Shown here: piece after piece, positions 6,686-13,847 of the stretch
How positions within the stretch are numbered: position 1 is the first letter of the stretch
Layout of the letters: every line of letters starts with the position of its first letter
Source: JALZDI01 sp965653225
Lineage (GTDB): Bacteria; Actinomycetota; Actinomycetes; Propionibacteriales; Nocardioidaceae
Length of the DNA stretch: 16,501 nucleotides
Assembly (NCBI GenBank): GCA_965653225.1
Contig: CBFGZI010000086.1
Coordinates: forward strand, 1-16,501
Direction of reading: 5' to 3'
Position numbers and translations under genes: made by a program
The notes under the pieces: generated by a model
Seen by the model: only the letters and a program-made list of their open reading frames with translations
Databases searched by the model: none
What the model was told of the DNA's origin: nothing

Positions 6686-8548
6686 TCACGGGGTGGGGGT
6701 GACGACGCGGGCGTCACCGCCGCCGCGGCGGGTCGGCTCGGCAGCCGCGAGCAGCCGGCCGTCGGGGAGGAACTCGATGCCGGTCACCGCGCCGATCTGC
6801 GAAGCCAAGGTGCCGGGACTCCCGGCGGGAGCCAGCTTGTGCCCGTAGGTCTGCATCGCGTCGCCGTAGATGTCGATGAACTCCGGCTCTGCCGTGACCG
6901 TGGGGGTGTTGCGCTGTGACGCCCGCGGCTCGGCGATCGCGGCCGGCAGGTCCATGCCGCGGTCGATCCGGTTGACCAGCGTCTGCGCGACCGTGGTGAT
7001 GATGGTCGAGCCGCCGGGCGACCCGAGGGCCAGCCAGGGCTTGCCGTTGCGCAGCAGGATGGTCGGCGACATCGAGCTGCGGGGGCGCTTGCCGCCCTCG
7101 ATCCGGTTGGGGTCGCCGGGGTCGTACACGGCGCTGAAGTCGGTCAGCTCGTTGTTGAGCAGGAACCCGCGACCGGGCACCGTGATCGCGCTGCCGCCGG
7201 TCTGCTCGATGGTGAGCGTGTAGGAGGCGACGTTGCCCCAGCGGTCGACGGCGGTCAGATGGGTCGTGGACAGGCCCTCGGTGTCGGGCTCACGTACTCC
7301 GGTGTTGCTCGTGCGGCCGCAGCCGTTGTACTTACCGTCAGGTTGACCTGCGGCGACCGGCTTGGTCGCGGCGTGGTCGGGGTCGATCTGGCAGGCCCGC
7401 TCGGCCGCGAACCGGTCCGACAGCAGCTCCTGCAGGGGCACGTCGACGAACGCCGGGTCGCCCACGTAGGCGCCGCGGTCGGCGAAGGCCAGCGCGCTGG
7501 CCTCGAAGTACAGGTGGAGGATGTCGCCCACCGGCATCGAGGCGGTGTTGAACTGCTCCATGATGTTGAGGATCTCGCCCACCGTCGAGCCGCCGCTCGA
7601 GGGCGGCGCCATGCCGTAGACGTCGTAGCCGCGGTAGTCGCTGTGTGTGGGCGCGGGCGTCTGGGCGTCGTACGAGGCGAGGTCGCCGGGCTCCATGAAC
7701 CCCGGCGGCACCGGGAGCTTGGTGCTCTTGGTCTTCGGCGGGTTCTTGACGACGTCGACGATCTCGTTTGCGATCGGTCCCTGGTAGAGGGCGTCGACCC
7801 CCTGGTCAGCGAGCAGCCGGTAGGTGTCGGCGAGGTCGGGGTTGCGGAACACCGAGCCCACGGCTGGTGCGCGCCCGTGGTCGAGGAAAAGCTGCGCGGT
7901 CGGCGGGATCGCGGAGAACCGCTCGGCGTTGTCCTGGGTCTGGTCGTGGAACGTCTGGTCGACGACGAACCCCCGGTCGGCGAGCCGGGTGGCCGGCGCC
8001 AGTGCCTGTCCCAACGACATCGTGCCGTACTGGCGCAGGGCCGTGTCCCAGGTCGCGGGTGTGCCGGGGACACCGACGGAGACGCCGCTGGTCACGAGGT
8101 CGGGGAAGAACGGGTACGGCTTGTTCGTGGCCGGGTCGATGAACGCGTCGTGCGGCATGGCCTCCGGCGCGGTCTCGCGGCCGTCGATCGTGGACACCTT
8201 GCCGGTGTCGGCGTCGTAGTAGACGAAGAACCCGCCGCCGCCGATGCCCGAGCTGTAGGGCTCGGTGACGCCGAGCGCGGCGGCGGTGGCGACCGCGGCA
8301 TCGGCGGCGTTGCCGCCGTGACGCAGCACGTCGAGGCCGACGCGAGTGGCCTCCGGGTCGACCGAGGTGACCGCGCCGCCGGTTCCGATCGCGACCGGCT
8401 CCTTGGTCGGCATCGTGGGGTCGGCGCCGACGCTCGGCGCGGAAGTGAGCGAGATGGTGGCGAGCGCGAGGCAGGTCACCGTGGCGCCGGCGGCAGCGGC
8501 GCGAGCGGGTCGCGGACCTCGGGAGCGGCCACCCGGGGTAGTGGTCAC
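6686..8548 (-). CDS. ggt: Secreted gamma-glutamyltransferase
   Basis: Exported N-terminal-nucleophile enzyme that cleaves gamma-glutamyl bonds such as those of glutathione-like or poly-glutamyl compounds. Length is 620 residues. An Arg-rich N-terminus and hydrophobic stretch (about 17-40) ending VGA/DP form a signal peptide. The large-subunit half includes GGNAADAAVA (78-87) and GIGGGGFF (101-108). Autocleavage is expected before T428 in LSTTHLTAVD, the nucleophile of the small subunit. The small subunit shows FLLNNELTDFS, KRPRSSMSPT (487-496) and the oxyanion-loop segment GSPGGS (509-514). It starts 13 bp after the miaA stop with AGGGA upstream of the GTG, so it is translated from the miaA transcript. 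A ggt between miaA and dapF is not part of the usual core order. Confidence 0.95.
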   Translation of the reverse strand: MTTTPGGRSRGPRPARAAAAGATVTCLALATISLTSAPSVGADPTMPTKEPVAIGTGGAVTSVDPEATRVGLDVLRHGGNAADAAVATAAALGVTEPYSSGIGGGGFFVYYDADTGKVSTIDGRETAPEAMPHDAFIDPATNKPYPFFPDLVTSGVSVGVPGTPATWDTALRQYGTMSLGQALAPATRLADRGFVVDQTFHDQTQDNAERFSAIPPTAQLFLDHGRAPAVGSVFRNPDLADTYRLLADQGVDALYQGPIANEIVDVVKNPPKTKSTKLPVPPGFMEPGDLASYDAQTPAPTHSDYRGYDVYGMAPPSSGGSTVGEILNIMEQFNTASMPVGDILHLYFEASALAFADRGAYVGDPAFVDVPLQELLSDRFAAERACQIDPDHAATKPVAAGQPDGKYNGCGRTSNTGVREPDTEGLSTTHLTAVDRWGNVASYTLTIEQTGGSAITVPGRGFLLNNELTDFSAVYDPGDPNRIEGGKRPRSSMSPTILLRNGKPWLALGSPGGSTIITTVAQTLVNRIDRGMDLPAAIAEPRASQRNTPTVTAEPEFIDIYGDAMQTYGHKLAPAGSPGTLASQIGAVTGIEFLPDGRLLAAAEPTRRGGGDARVVTPTP

Positions 8549-8561
8549 TCGCCATTCCCTA

Positions 8562-9500
8562 TCACGTCCCGCGCTCCTGAGACACCCTGAGCGCGCCAGC
8601 GAGCAGCGCCGGGTCGTCGTACCGCAGCCAGCAGACCCGCGGGTCCTTGCGGAACCACGAGTCCTGCCTGCGCGCGAAACGGCGGGTGGCGGTCACCGTG
8701 TCGGCGTGCGCGGTGTCCTCGTCGACCTCGCCGGCCAGGAACCGCAGCACCTGCGAGTACCCGAGGGCGCGGCTCGCGGTGCGACCGCGCCGGAGCCCCT
8801 GCGCCTCCAGGCGCCGCACCTCCTCGACCAGGCCGGCCAGCCACATCTGCTCGACCCGCAGCCCGATCCGCTCGTCGAGCACGGCGCGCGGGACGTCGAG
8901 ACCGACCTGCCATACGTCGTCGTAGTAGTAGTCGTACGGCGGGAGGCTCGCGCTGAACGGGCGGCCGGTGATCTCGACGACCTCGAGGGCACGGACGATG
9001 CGACGCCCGTTGCCGGGCAGGATCTGCTCGGCGGCCTCGGGGTCGCGTTCGGCGAGCAGGGCGTGCATCTTGTGCGATCCCCGCTCGGCCAGCTCGTCCT
9101 CGAGCCGTTCGCGCACGCGGGGGTCGGTGCCGGGGAAGTCGAACCTGTCGAGCACCGCGCGCACGTACAGCGCCGACCCTCCGACCAGCACCGGTGTGCG
9201 GCCTCGTGCCCGGCAGTCGTCGACCGCCTCCCGCGCCCAGTGCTGGAACTGCGCGACCGTGGCGGGCTCGGTGACGTCGAGCACGTCGAGCAGGTGGTGG
9301 GTGACGCCGCGGCGCTGCGGGACCGACAGCTTGGCGGTGCCGATGTCCATGCCGCGGTAGAGCTGCATGGAGTCGGCGTTGACGACCTCCCCGTCGAGGT
9401 GCTCCGCGAGGTCGACGGCAAGGTCGGACTTGCCGGCCGCGGTGGGGCCCACGACGGCGATCACCGGGGGCATCATCGGGGGCTGGGACGGGGAGGTCAC
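8562..9500 (-). CDS. miaA: tRNA dimethylallyltransferase MiaA
   Basis: Transfers the dimethylallyl group to N6 of A37 in tRNAs reading UNN codons. MiaB, encoded about 2.7 kb upstream on the same strand, acts on the product. Length is 312 residues, normal for the family. Visible: P-loop GPTAAGKS at 18-25, the NADSMQLYRGMDIGTAK segment around 41-57 holding the catalytic Asp region, HHLLDV (68-73) and GGSALY (107-112). The GTG at 9500 is preceded by no Shine-Dalgarno; GACACT lies 6 nt before it, a weak leaderless promoter. The M9-M10 pair (9476) is an alternative start. It is followed 13 bp later by ggt. Confidence 0.96.
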   Translation of the reverse strand: MTSPSQPPMMPPVIAVVGPTAAGKSDLAVDLAEHLDGEVVNADSMQLYRGMDIGTAKLSVPQRRGVTHHLLDVLDVTEPATVAQFQHWAREAVDDCRARGRTPVLVGGSALYVRAVLDRFDFPGTDPRVRERLEDELAERGSHKMHALLAERDPEAAEQILPGNGRRIVRALEVVEITGRPFSASLPPYDYYYDDVWQVGLDVPRAVLDERIGLRVEQMWLAGLVEEVRRLEAQGLRRGRTASRALGYSQVLRFLAGEVDEDTAHADTVTATRRFARRQDSWFRKDPRVCWLRYDDPALLAGALRVSQERGT

Positions 9501-9587
9501 GCGGACAGTGTCCAGGGTGACGTCAAACCGACGCTTGGATCACGGGGGTGGCTGTCGGGGCTTGGCGAGGGCGGGTAGGAAGGGCAC

Positions 9588-9737
9588 ATGGGTTTCCTCG
9601 ACAAGCTGCGCAAGGGCGCGACCAAGGCGGTCGACGAGCACGACGCCGGTGGTTGCGTCCGTCGAGGCGTGCGTTATCGCGCACCGTTTGACGTACGCAA
9701 CGACTCCGGCATCGTCGTCCAGTCCGCGACGAAGTAG
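9588..9737 (+). CDS. Small ORF, possible remnant of an Rv0909-type antitoxin gene
   Basis: 49 residues. A good AGGAAGG lies 4 nt before the ATG, so it is probably translated. The first 18 or so residues (MGFLDKLRKG ATKAVDEH) resemble, from memory, the N-terminus of small helical actinobacterial proteins annotated as Rv0909-like antitoxins, which normally continue with a Lys/Asp-rich helical stretch. Here the sequence turns into a Val/Arg-rich tail unlike that family. The last 64 bp overlap the 3' end of the convergent dioxygenase-like gene. I therefore read it as a truncated relic, though a genuine short gene cannot be excluded. Confidence 0.4.
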   Translation: MGFLDKLRKGATKAVDEHDAGGCVRRGVRYRAPFDVRNDSGIVVQSATK

Positions 9738-10411
9738 CCGACGCCGTACGGCGCCGCGTCGTAGTGCATGCGCGCCTCGAGGTGCGCGTCGTGCGGCGGC
9801 TGTGTGGCGGCGCCGGCGAGGAACTGCCACGCCGGGCGGCCCGCGACCCACAGCTCCGCGCACGCGAGCGGCGGGAGCCCCTGCGTCAGCCAGGTGAGGT
9901 CGGGTGCGGAGAGGGCCCGCGCCACCTCGGAGTCGAACGGCCCGGCGCGCTCGTCGAGGTAGCCCGGTGCCGCCGTGCTGCGCTTGGCCGAGCCGTCGCC
10001 CATGGCGAGTACGCCGACGCGCAGGTCGGCGCCCGCGATCTTCTCCCCCATCTCGACGCACTCCTCGGGCGTCGTCTCCTGCGGGAGCGCGCAGTAGCGC
10101 CGTGGCCCGCGCCAGGCCACCCCGTCGAGCAGCCAGGCTCCGAGCGTCAGCGCGAGCGGAAGCTCGGCGCTGTCGCCGCCGGCGCGTAGGTCGACGCCGT
10201 ACTCGCGCAGCGTGCCACCGGCGGTCTCGTCGTACCTGTGCAGCCGCGGTCCCTCGCCGACGCAGACCACCACGTCGGGGGCCGCCTCGAGCATCGTGGT
10301 GACCGCTGCCGTGCACGCGGAGCGCAGCCGGTCCAGCTCCGGTGTCGACCGTTGCGCCACCTCGGGAACCAGCAGCGGCGGCTGCGGGCAGAGGGCGGCA
10401 GCGGCGAACAC
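9674..10411 (-). CDS. Class III extradiol dioxygenase (LigB)-like protein, Rv2728c position
   Basis: 245 residues. The N-terminus MFAAAALCPQPPLLVPEVA and GVGYFVADW near residue 231 place it in the LigB-like actinobacterial family found between miaB and miaA (the Rv2728c position in Mycobacterium, from memory). Metal-binding class III dioxygenases carry a His in the early P-H-P motif; here it is Gln10, so ring cleavage is doubtful and the role is unknown. After the usual C-terminal region, about 12 extra residues follow and overlap the convergent small ORF. TAGGAT lies 6 nt before the GTG start, suggesting a leaderless transcript; the gene is divergent from the Nudix gene with only 39 bp between start codons. 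Confidence 0.75.
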   Translation of the reverse strand: MFAAAALCPQPPLLVPEVAQRSTPELDRLRSACTAAVTTMLEAAPDVVVCVGEGPRLHRYDETAGGTLREYGVDLRAGGDSAELPLALTLGAWLLDGVAWRGPRRYCALPQETTPEECVEMGEKIAGADLRVGVLAMGDGSAKRSTAAPGYLDERAGPFDSEVARALSAPDLTWLTQGLPPLACAELWVAGRPAWQFLAGAATQPPHDAHLEARMHYDAAPYGVGYFVADWTTMPESLRTSNGAR

Positions 10412-10417
10412 TTGGCG

Positions 10418-10423
10418 ATCCTA
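10418..10423 (-). promoter_or_regulatory. -10 box of the dioxygenase-like gene, leaderless geometry
   Basis: TAGGAT on the minus strand, 6 nt before the GTG at 10411. It is the best -10 match of the set and lies in the 39-bp divergent gap shared with the Nudix gene. Confidence 0.5.
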
Positions 10424-10437
10424 ACCGTCGCGGACCG

Positions 10438-10443
10438 TAGGCT
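10438..10443 (+). promoter_or_regulatory. -10 box of the Nudix gene, leaderless geometry
   Basis: TAGGCT is followed by 7 nt and the ATG at 10451. No Shine-Dalgarno is present. With the opposite TAGGAT it makes a compact pair of divergent promoters within 39 bp. Confidence 0.5.
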
Positions 10444-10450
10444 CGGCGCC

Positions 10451-10918
10451 ATGACCTCGGACCGGTTCGCGTTGGTTCCCTCCTCGTACGTGTTCCTCCT
10501 GCGTGGCGGCGCGCGCGACGGCGAGGTGCTGCTGCAGCGGCGGCAGAACACGGGGTTCATGGACGGGTACTGGGCGGCGTCTGCTGCCGGGCACGTGGAA
10601 CCCGGTGAGGCGTGCACGGCCACCGTGGTGCGCGAGGCACGCGAGGAGATCGGGATCACCATCGCGGCCGCCGACATCGAGCCGCTGTGCGCGGTGCACC
10701 GGCACCAGCAGACCGACCGGCCGGTCGACCAGCGGGTGGACTTCTTCTTCACCTGTCGGAGCTGGTCGGGCGAGCCGGCGCTGCAGGAGACCAAGGCGTC
10801 GGAGCTGGAGTGGTTCGACCTGCGCGCGCTGCCCGATCCGGTGGTGCCGCACGAGCTGGCCGTGCTGACCGGCCTGGTCGGGGGTTCGCTGCCGGCCGCG
10901 TTTCCGTTCGGCTTCTGA
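10451..10918 (+). CDS. Nudix hydrolase
   Basis: 155-residue cytosolic hydrolase of nucleoside diphosphate-X substrates. The Nudix box fits G-x5-E-x7-R-E-x2-E-E-x-G exactly at residues 47-69: G47, E53, R61, E62, E65, E66 and G68, ending REAREEIGI. The surrounding beta strands (YVFLLRGG; VDFFFTCRSW) and ELEWFDLRALPD are typical. The substrate cannot be predicted. It is the only rightward gene between the small ORF and the glu operon. The ATG start is chosen because the Nudix fold begins directly after it and upstream in-frame sequence belongs to the opposite gene. Confidence 0.92.
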   Translation: MTSDRFALVPSSYVFLLRGGARDGEVLLQRRQNTGFMDGYWAASAAGHVEPGEACTATVVREAREEIGITIAAADIEPLCAVHRHQQTDRPVDQRVDFFFTCRSWSGEPALQETKASELEWFDLRALPDPVVPHELAVLTGLVGGSLPAAFPFGF

Positions 10919-10932
10919 CGCACCGGCCCGTG

Positions 10933-10958
10933 CGCCTTTCACGCATGGGTGGAAGAAG
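10933..10958. repeat. Extragenic palindrome, copy 1
   Basis: The core CTTTCACGC-AT-GGGTGGAAG (10936-10955) is an imperfect palindrome with two mismatched pairs. It starts 15 bp after the Nudix stop. Its centre is 52 bp from that of copy 2. Confidence 0.7.
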
Positions 10959-10984
10959 GCCGCCACCGCGGGCTGGACCGCGTG

Positions 10985-11010
10985 CGTCTTTCACGCATCC
11001 GTAATAGACG
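10985..11010. repeat. Extragenic palindrome, copy 2
   Basis: The left arm CGTCTTTCACGC matches the family consensus. The right arm CCGTAATAGACG is degraded, with 9 of 12 pairs kept. The left arm plus AT (10985-10998) is a perfect 14-bp inverted match to the right half of copy 3 (11048-11061), forming a REPIN-like pair. Confidence 0.7.
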
Positions 11011-11035
11011 AGCGCCCCGGAGCCTCCGGACCGCA

Positions 11036-11061
11036 CTTCCTTCACACATGCGTGAAAGACG
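11036..11061. repeat. Extragenic palindrome, copy 3, overlapping the DUF559 gene end
   Basis: CTTCCTTCACAC-AT-GCGTGAAAGACG keeps 9 of 12 pairs. It contains the TGA stop (11042-11044) and encodes the last residues (SSFTHV) of the DUF559-domain protein. Its centre is 51 bp from that of copy 2. Confidence 0.7.
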
Positions 11062-12022
11062 ATCTCGGCGTGGCCTGGTGCCCGGGGAAGTGCTTCCTCC
11101 ACTCCTCCTTGAAGCGGCGCGGCACATCTCGGCAACCACGTTCGAGCAGCGCGGCCTTGATGCGCCGCAGGGTGCGCTCCGGGTCGACGTAGATACCTTT
11201 GGACCGCACAACGACCACGCGGTATCCCCACTGGTCGAGCAGCTCACGCCGGTCGATGTCGTGGTCCCACTGCTCGTCGTCCTCCGCATGCTGGCGGCCG
11301 TCGTACTCGATCACGAGCTTCAGCCCCGGATAGCAGAGGTCGAACCGGACGAGCCACTCCCCCTTGTGGTTCCGGATGATGACGTTGACCTTGGGCTCCG
11401 GCAGCCCGGCCAGCACGACGAGCATGCGTAGCCGCGACTCCATCGGAGAGTCGACGCCTTCGCGCACCAGCCGCGCGGCGCGTCGCGCAAGCCGTCCTCC
11501 CGGCCCGGACCACCCATCGGCGGCCGCGACCAGCTCACGGATCGTGAACCGCTCGGCACGGACCATCGAGTCGCCGAAGACCACCAGATCGACCACGTCG
11601 ACCACGACTGCGAGGTCAAGGAAGGTCTGCGTCGGTGATGAGACGCGAACGCCGGCGTAGGTGACGACGTCGGCGCGGTCGCTGGCGTCATGGTTGCGGA
11701 CACCCCGCCGCTGGCAGCGACTCTGCCCACGTGGAGAGCTCACGTGCGTGCTGGGTTGCTCGGGTACGCAGCCGCCCCACACCTCACCTGCGGTGAAGTG
11801 GCTCGCGTGGGACCCCTGTGGGCTAACCTTCAGCGCGGCCCGCGCACGCAGAAGCGGCGACAGCGGCACCGCCTCGCTGACGTACAGGTTGTAGAAGATG
11901 CGCTGGAACCTCGGTCCGGTGAGGTCGCGCAGCGAGATGCCGGCCGCCCTCGCTTCCGCCCGTGTGAACGGCATGCAGGAGTCGAACCTCTGGTGCACCT
12001 GTTGCACCGGTGCTTGGGACAT
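11042..12022 (-). CDS. AbiEi-like / DUF559 (Vsr-fold) endonuclease-domain protein
   Basis: 326 residues from the ATG at 12022; a GTG at 12064 would add 14. Neither start has a clear ribosome binding site. Residues about 17-49 (FTRAEARAAGISLRDL..., ending YNLYVS) look like the winged-helix start of AbiEi-type proteins. The C-terminal 120 residues match DUF559, a PD-(D/E)xK nuclease fold related to Vsr: E195, D228 in VRFDLCYPG, E239-Y-D241-G in VIEYDGRQH and H245, then QWGYRVVVVRSKGIY. All expected acidic residues are present, so nuclease activity is possible. Such genes are common, often multicopy and uncharacterised in actinobacteria. The locus is flanked on both sides by palindromic doublets, and the last codons lie inside a palindrome. 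Confidence 0.8.
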   Translation of the reverse strand: MSQAPVQQVHQRFDSCMPFTRAEARAAGISLRDLTGPRFQRIFYNLYVSEAVPLSPLLRARAALKVSPQGSHASHFTAGEVWGGCVPEQPSTHVSSPRGQSRCQRRGVRNHDASDRADVVTYAGVRVSSPTQTFLDLAVVVDVVDLVVFGDSMVRAERFTIRELVAAADGWSGPGGRLARRAARLVREGVDSPMESRLRMLVVLAGLPEPKVNVIIRNHKGEWLVRFDLCYPGLKLVIEYDGRQHAEDDEQWDHDIDRRELLDQWGYRVVVVRSKGIYVDPERTLRRIKAALLERGCRDVPRRFKEEWRKHFPGHQATPRSSFTHV

Positions 12023-12087
12023 GACATGACAGGGTGCCGTGCTCGCCGCGCCTGGGTCGGGCACTATCCACAGCCACCGTGCCGCGG

Positions 12088-12113
12088 CATCTTTTACCTA
12101 TGCGTGGAAGACG
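12088..12113. repeat. Extragenic palindrome, copy 4
   Basis: CATCTTTTACCT-AT-GCGTGGAAGACG is the most degraded copy, with 8 of 12 pairs. It lies upstream of the DUF559 gene, exactly 1155 bp from copy 1, its counterpart in the other doublet. Confidence 0.6.
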
Positions 12114-12139
12114 TGCGCCCCCGCGGGCCGAACCGCGTG

Positions 12140-12165
12140 CGTCTTTCACGCAGGCGTGAAGGACG
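12140..12165. repeat. Extragenic palindrome, copy 5
   Basis: CGTCTTTCACGC-AG-GCGTGAAGGACG is the best-preserved copy, with 11 of 12 pairs. Its centre is 52 bp from copy 4 and exactly 1155 bp from copy 2. It lies between the DUF559 gene and the 3' end of miaB, where its hairpin could also act as a transcription terminator or mRNA 3'-end stabiliser. Confidence 0.75.
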
Positions 12166-12219
12166 CGCAGCGGGGATGGCCCGTCTGTGCGATCCGGAAC
12201 ACGTTCGCGAGAGGGTCGG

Positions 12220-13755
12220 TCAGCCGCAGGAGCAGGACGACGACGCCGGTGCGGAGTCGGGAACTCCCACCGCCGGCATCCCGAGCATCGCGCCACCGGC
12301 GGGTACAGGGTCGGGTGCGGTGCGGGCCTCCCACGCATCGCCGGAGCGCGTACGCCGCACCGCCGACGCGGGCAGCTCGGCGTCCGACATCAGGTGGTGC
12401 GGGGCGCCGTAGGTGACCGGCACCGACACCACGTCGCCCGGCCGCACGGTCACGCCGGCCGGCGGCACGAAGTGCACCAGCCGGTTGTCGGGACCACGAC
12501 CCGACAGCCGATGCGTCGCGGCGTCCTTGCGCCCTTCTCCCTCGGCCACCAGCACCTCGACGGTGCGACCGACCAGCTTCTGGTTCTCGGCCCACGCGAT
12601 GTCGTTGACCAGGTCGACCAGCCGCTCGTAGCGCGACTGCACCACTGACTTCGGCAGCTGCGACTCCATCGACGCCGCGGGTGTGCCGGGCCGCTTGGAG
12701 TACTGGAACGTGAACGCGCCGGCGAACCGCGCCCGGCGTACGACGTCCATCGTCTCCTCGAAGTCGTCCTCGGTCTCGCCGGGGAAGCCCACGATGATGT
12801 CGGTCGTGATCGCGGCGTCGGGCATCGCCTCGCGCACCCGGTCGAGGATCCCCAGGAAGCGGTCGCGCCGGTACGACCGCCGCATCGCCTTCAGCACCCG
12901 GTCGGAACCCGACTGCAGCGGCATGTGCAGCGACGGCATCACGTTCGGCGTCTCCGCCATCGCCGCGATCACGTCGTCGGTGAAGTCGCGGGGATGCGGC
13001 GACGTGAACCGCACGCGCTCCAGGCCGTCGATCTCGCCGCATGAGCGCAGCAGCTTGCCGAACGCGTAGCGGTCGCCGAACTCGACACCGTAGGAGTTGA
13101 CGTTCTGGCCCAGCAGCGTCACCTCGCTGACGCCCTCGGCGACCAGCGCCTCGATCTCTCGCAGCACGTCGCCGGGACGGCGGTCCTTCTCCCGACCACG
13201 CAGCGACGGCACGATGCAGAACGTGCAGGTGTTGTTGCATCCCACAGATACCGCGACCCACGCCGCGTAGGCGGACTCGCGCCGGGTCGGAAGCGTCGAC
13301 GGGAACGTCTCCAGCGACTCCAGGATCTCGACCTGCGCCTCGTCGTTGACGCGCGAGCGTTCCAGCAGCGCCGGCAGCGAGCCGAGGTTGTGCGTGCCGA
13401 ACACCACGTCGACCCACGGCGCCTTCTTCGTGATCGTGTCGCGGTCCTTCTGCGCCAGGCATCCGCCGACGGCGATCTGCATCCCCGGTCGCTTGGCCTT
13501 CACCGGCGCGAGGTGCCCGAGGTTGCCGTACAGCCGGTTGTCCGCGTTCTCGCGTACGGCACAGGTGTTGAACACGACCACGTCGGCCTGGTCGCCCTCG
13601 GCGGCGCGCGCGTAGCCCGCGTCCTCGAGCAGACCCGAAAGCCGCTCGGAGTCGTGCACGTTCATCTGGCAGCCGTACGTGCGGACCTCGTACGTGCGCG
13701 GACGAACGACGTCCGGGAACGGTGCGACGGAGGGGACGTTTGGGGATGCGGACAT
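12220..13755 (-). CDS. miaB: tRNA (N6-isopentenyl adenosine(37)-C2)-methylthiotransferase MiaB
   Basis: Radical SAM enzyme that methylthiolates i6A37 made by MiaA. 511 residues from the ATG; a GTG two codons upstream (13761) is the alternative. The N-terminal UPF0004 domain has cysteines 29 (YGCQMN), 65 (NTCAVR) and 99 (GGCLAQ) for the auxiliary 4Fe-4S cluster. The radical SAM motif CNNTCTFC uses C173, C177 and C180. A TRAM domain covers about 393-456. A 50-residue tail follows, containing LGMPAVGVP and ending SSSCSCG; I recall similar LGMP tails in actinobacterial MiaB, but not this Cys ending. TACCCT lies 9 nt before the ATG. It is divergent from the glu operon. Confidence 0.97.
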   Translation of the reverse strand: MSASPNVPSVAPFPDVVRPRTYEVRTYGCQMNVHDSERLSGLLEDAGYARAAEGDQADVVVFNTCAVRENADNRLYGNLGHLAPVKAKRPGMQIAVGGCLAQKDRDTITKKAPWVDVVFGTHNLGSLPALLERSRVNDEAQVEILESLETFPSTLPTRRESAYAAWVAVSVGCNNTCTFCIVPSLRGREKDRRPGDVLREIEALVAEGVSEVTLLGQNVNSYGVEFGDRYAFGKLLRSCGEIDGLERVRFTSPHPRDFTDDVIAAMAETPNVMPSLHMPLQSGSDRVLKAMRRSYRRDRFLGILDRVREAMPDAAITTDIIVGFPGETEDDFEETMDVVRRARFAGAFTFQYSKRPGTPAASMESQLPKSVVQSRYERLVDLVNDIAWAENQKLVGRTVEVLVAEGEGRKDAATHRLSGRGPDNRLVHFVPPAGVTVRPGDVVSVPVTYGAPHHLMSDAELPASAVRRTRSGDAWEARTAPDPVPAGGAMLGMPAVGVPDSAPASSSCSCG

Positions 13756-13847
13756 AACCACACCAGGGTAAGACGCTTGGTCAACGCAGGTATCGCCGGA
13801 TCACCTATCAACTTGGTATAGATTCGCACGCCATGCGCTGCTGGAGT

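Noticed and set aside
12064..12072. DnaA box-like CTATCCACA
   Set aside because: A single 8-of-9 match with no cluster, AT-rich region or dnaA/dnaN neighbours; not evidence for an origin.
10933..12165. CRISPR array
   Set aside because: Repeats are degenerate palindromes, only two or three per cluster, the spacers resemble each other, and no cas gene is present.
10925..12184. Target-site duplication GGCCCGT flanking the DUF559 locus (10925-10931 and 12178-12184)
   Set aside because: The two copies lie at different distances from the palindromes (1 and 12 bp), and a 7-bp match is expected by chance in DNA of this GC content.
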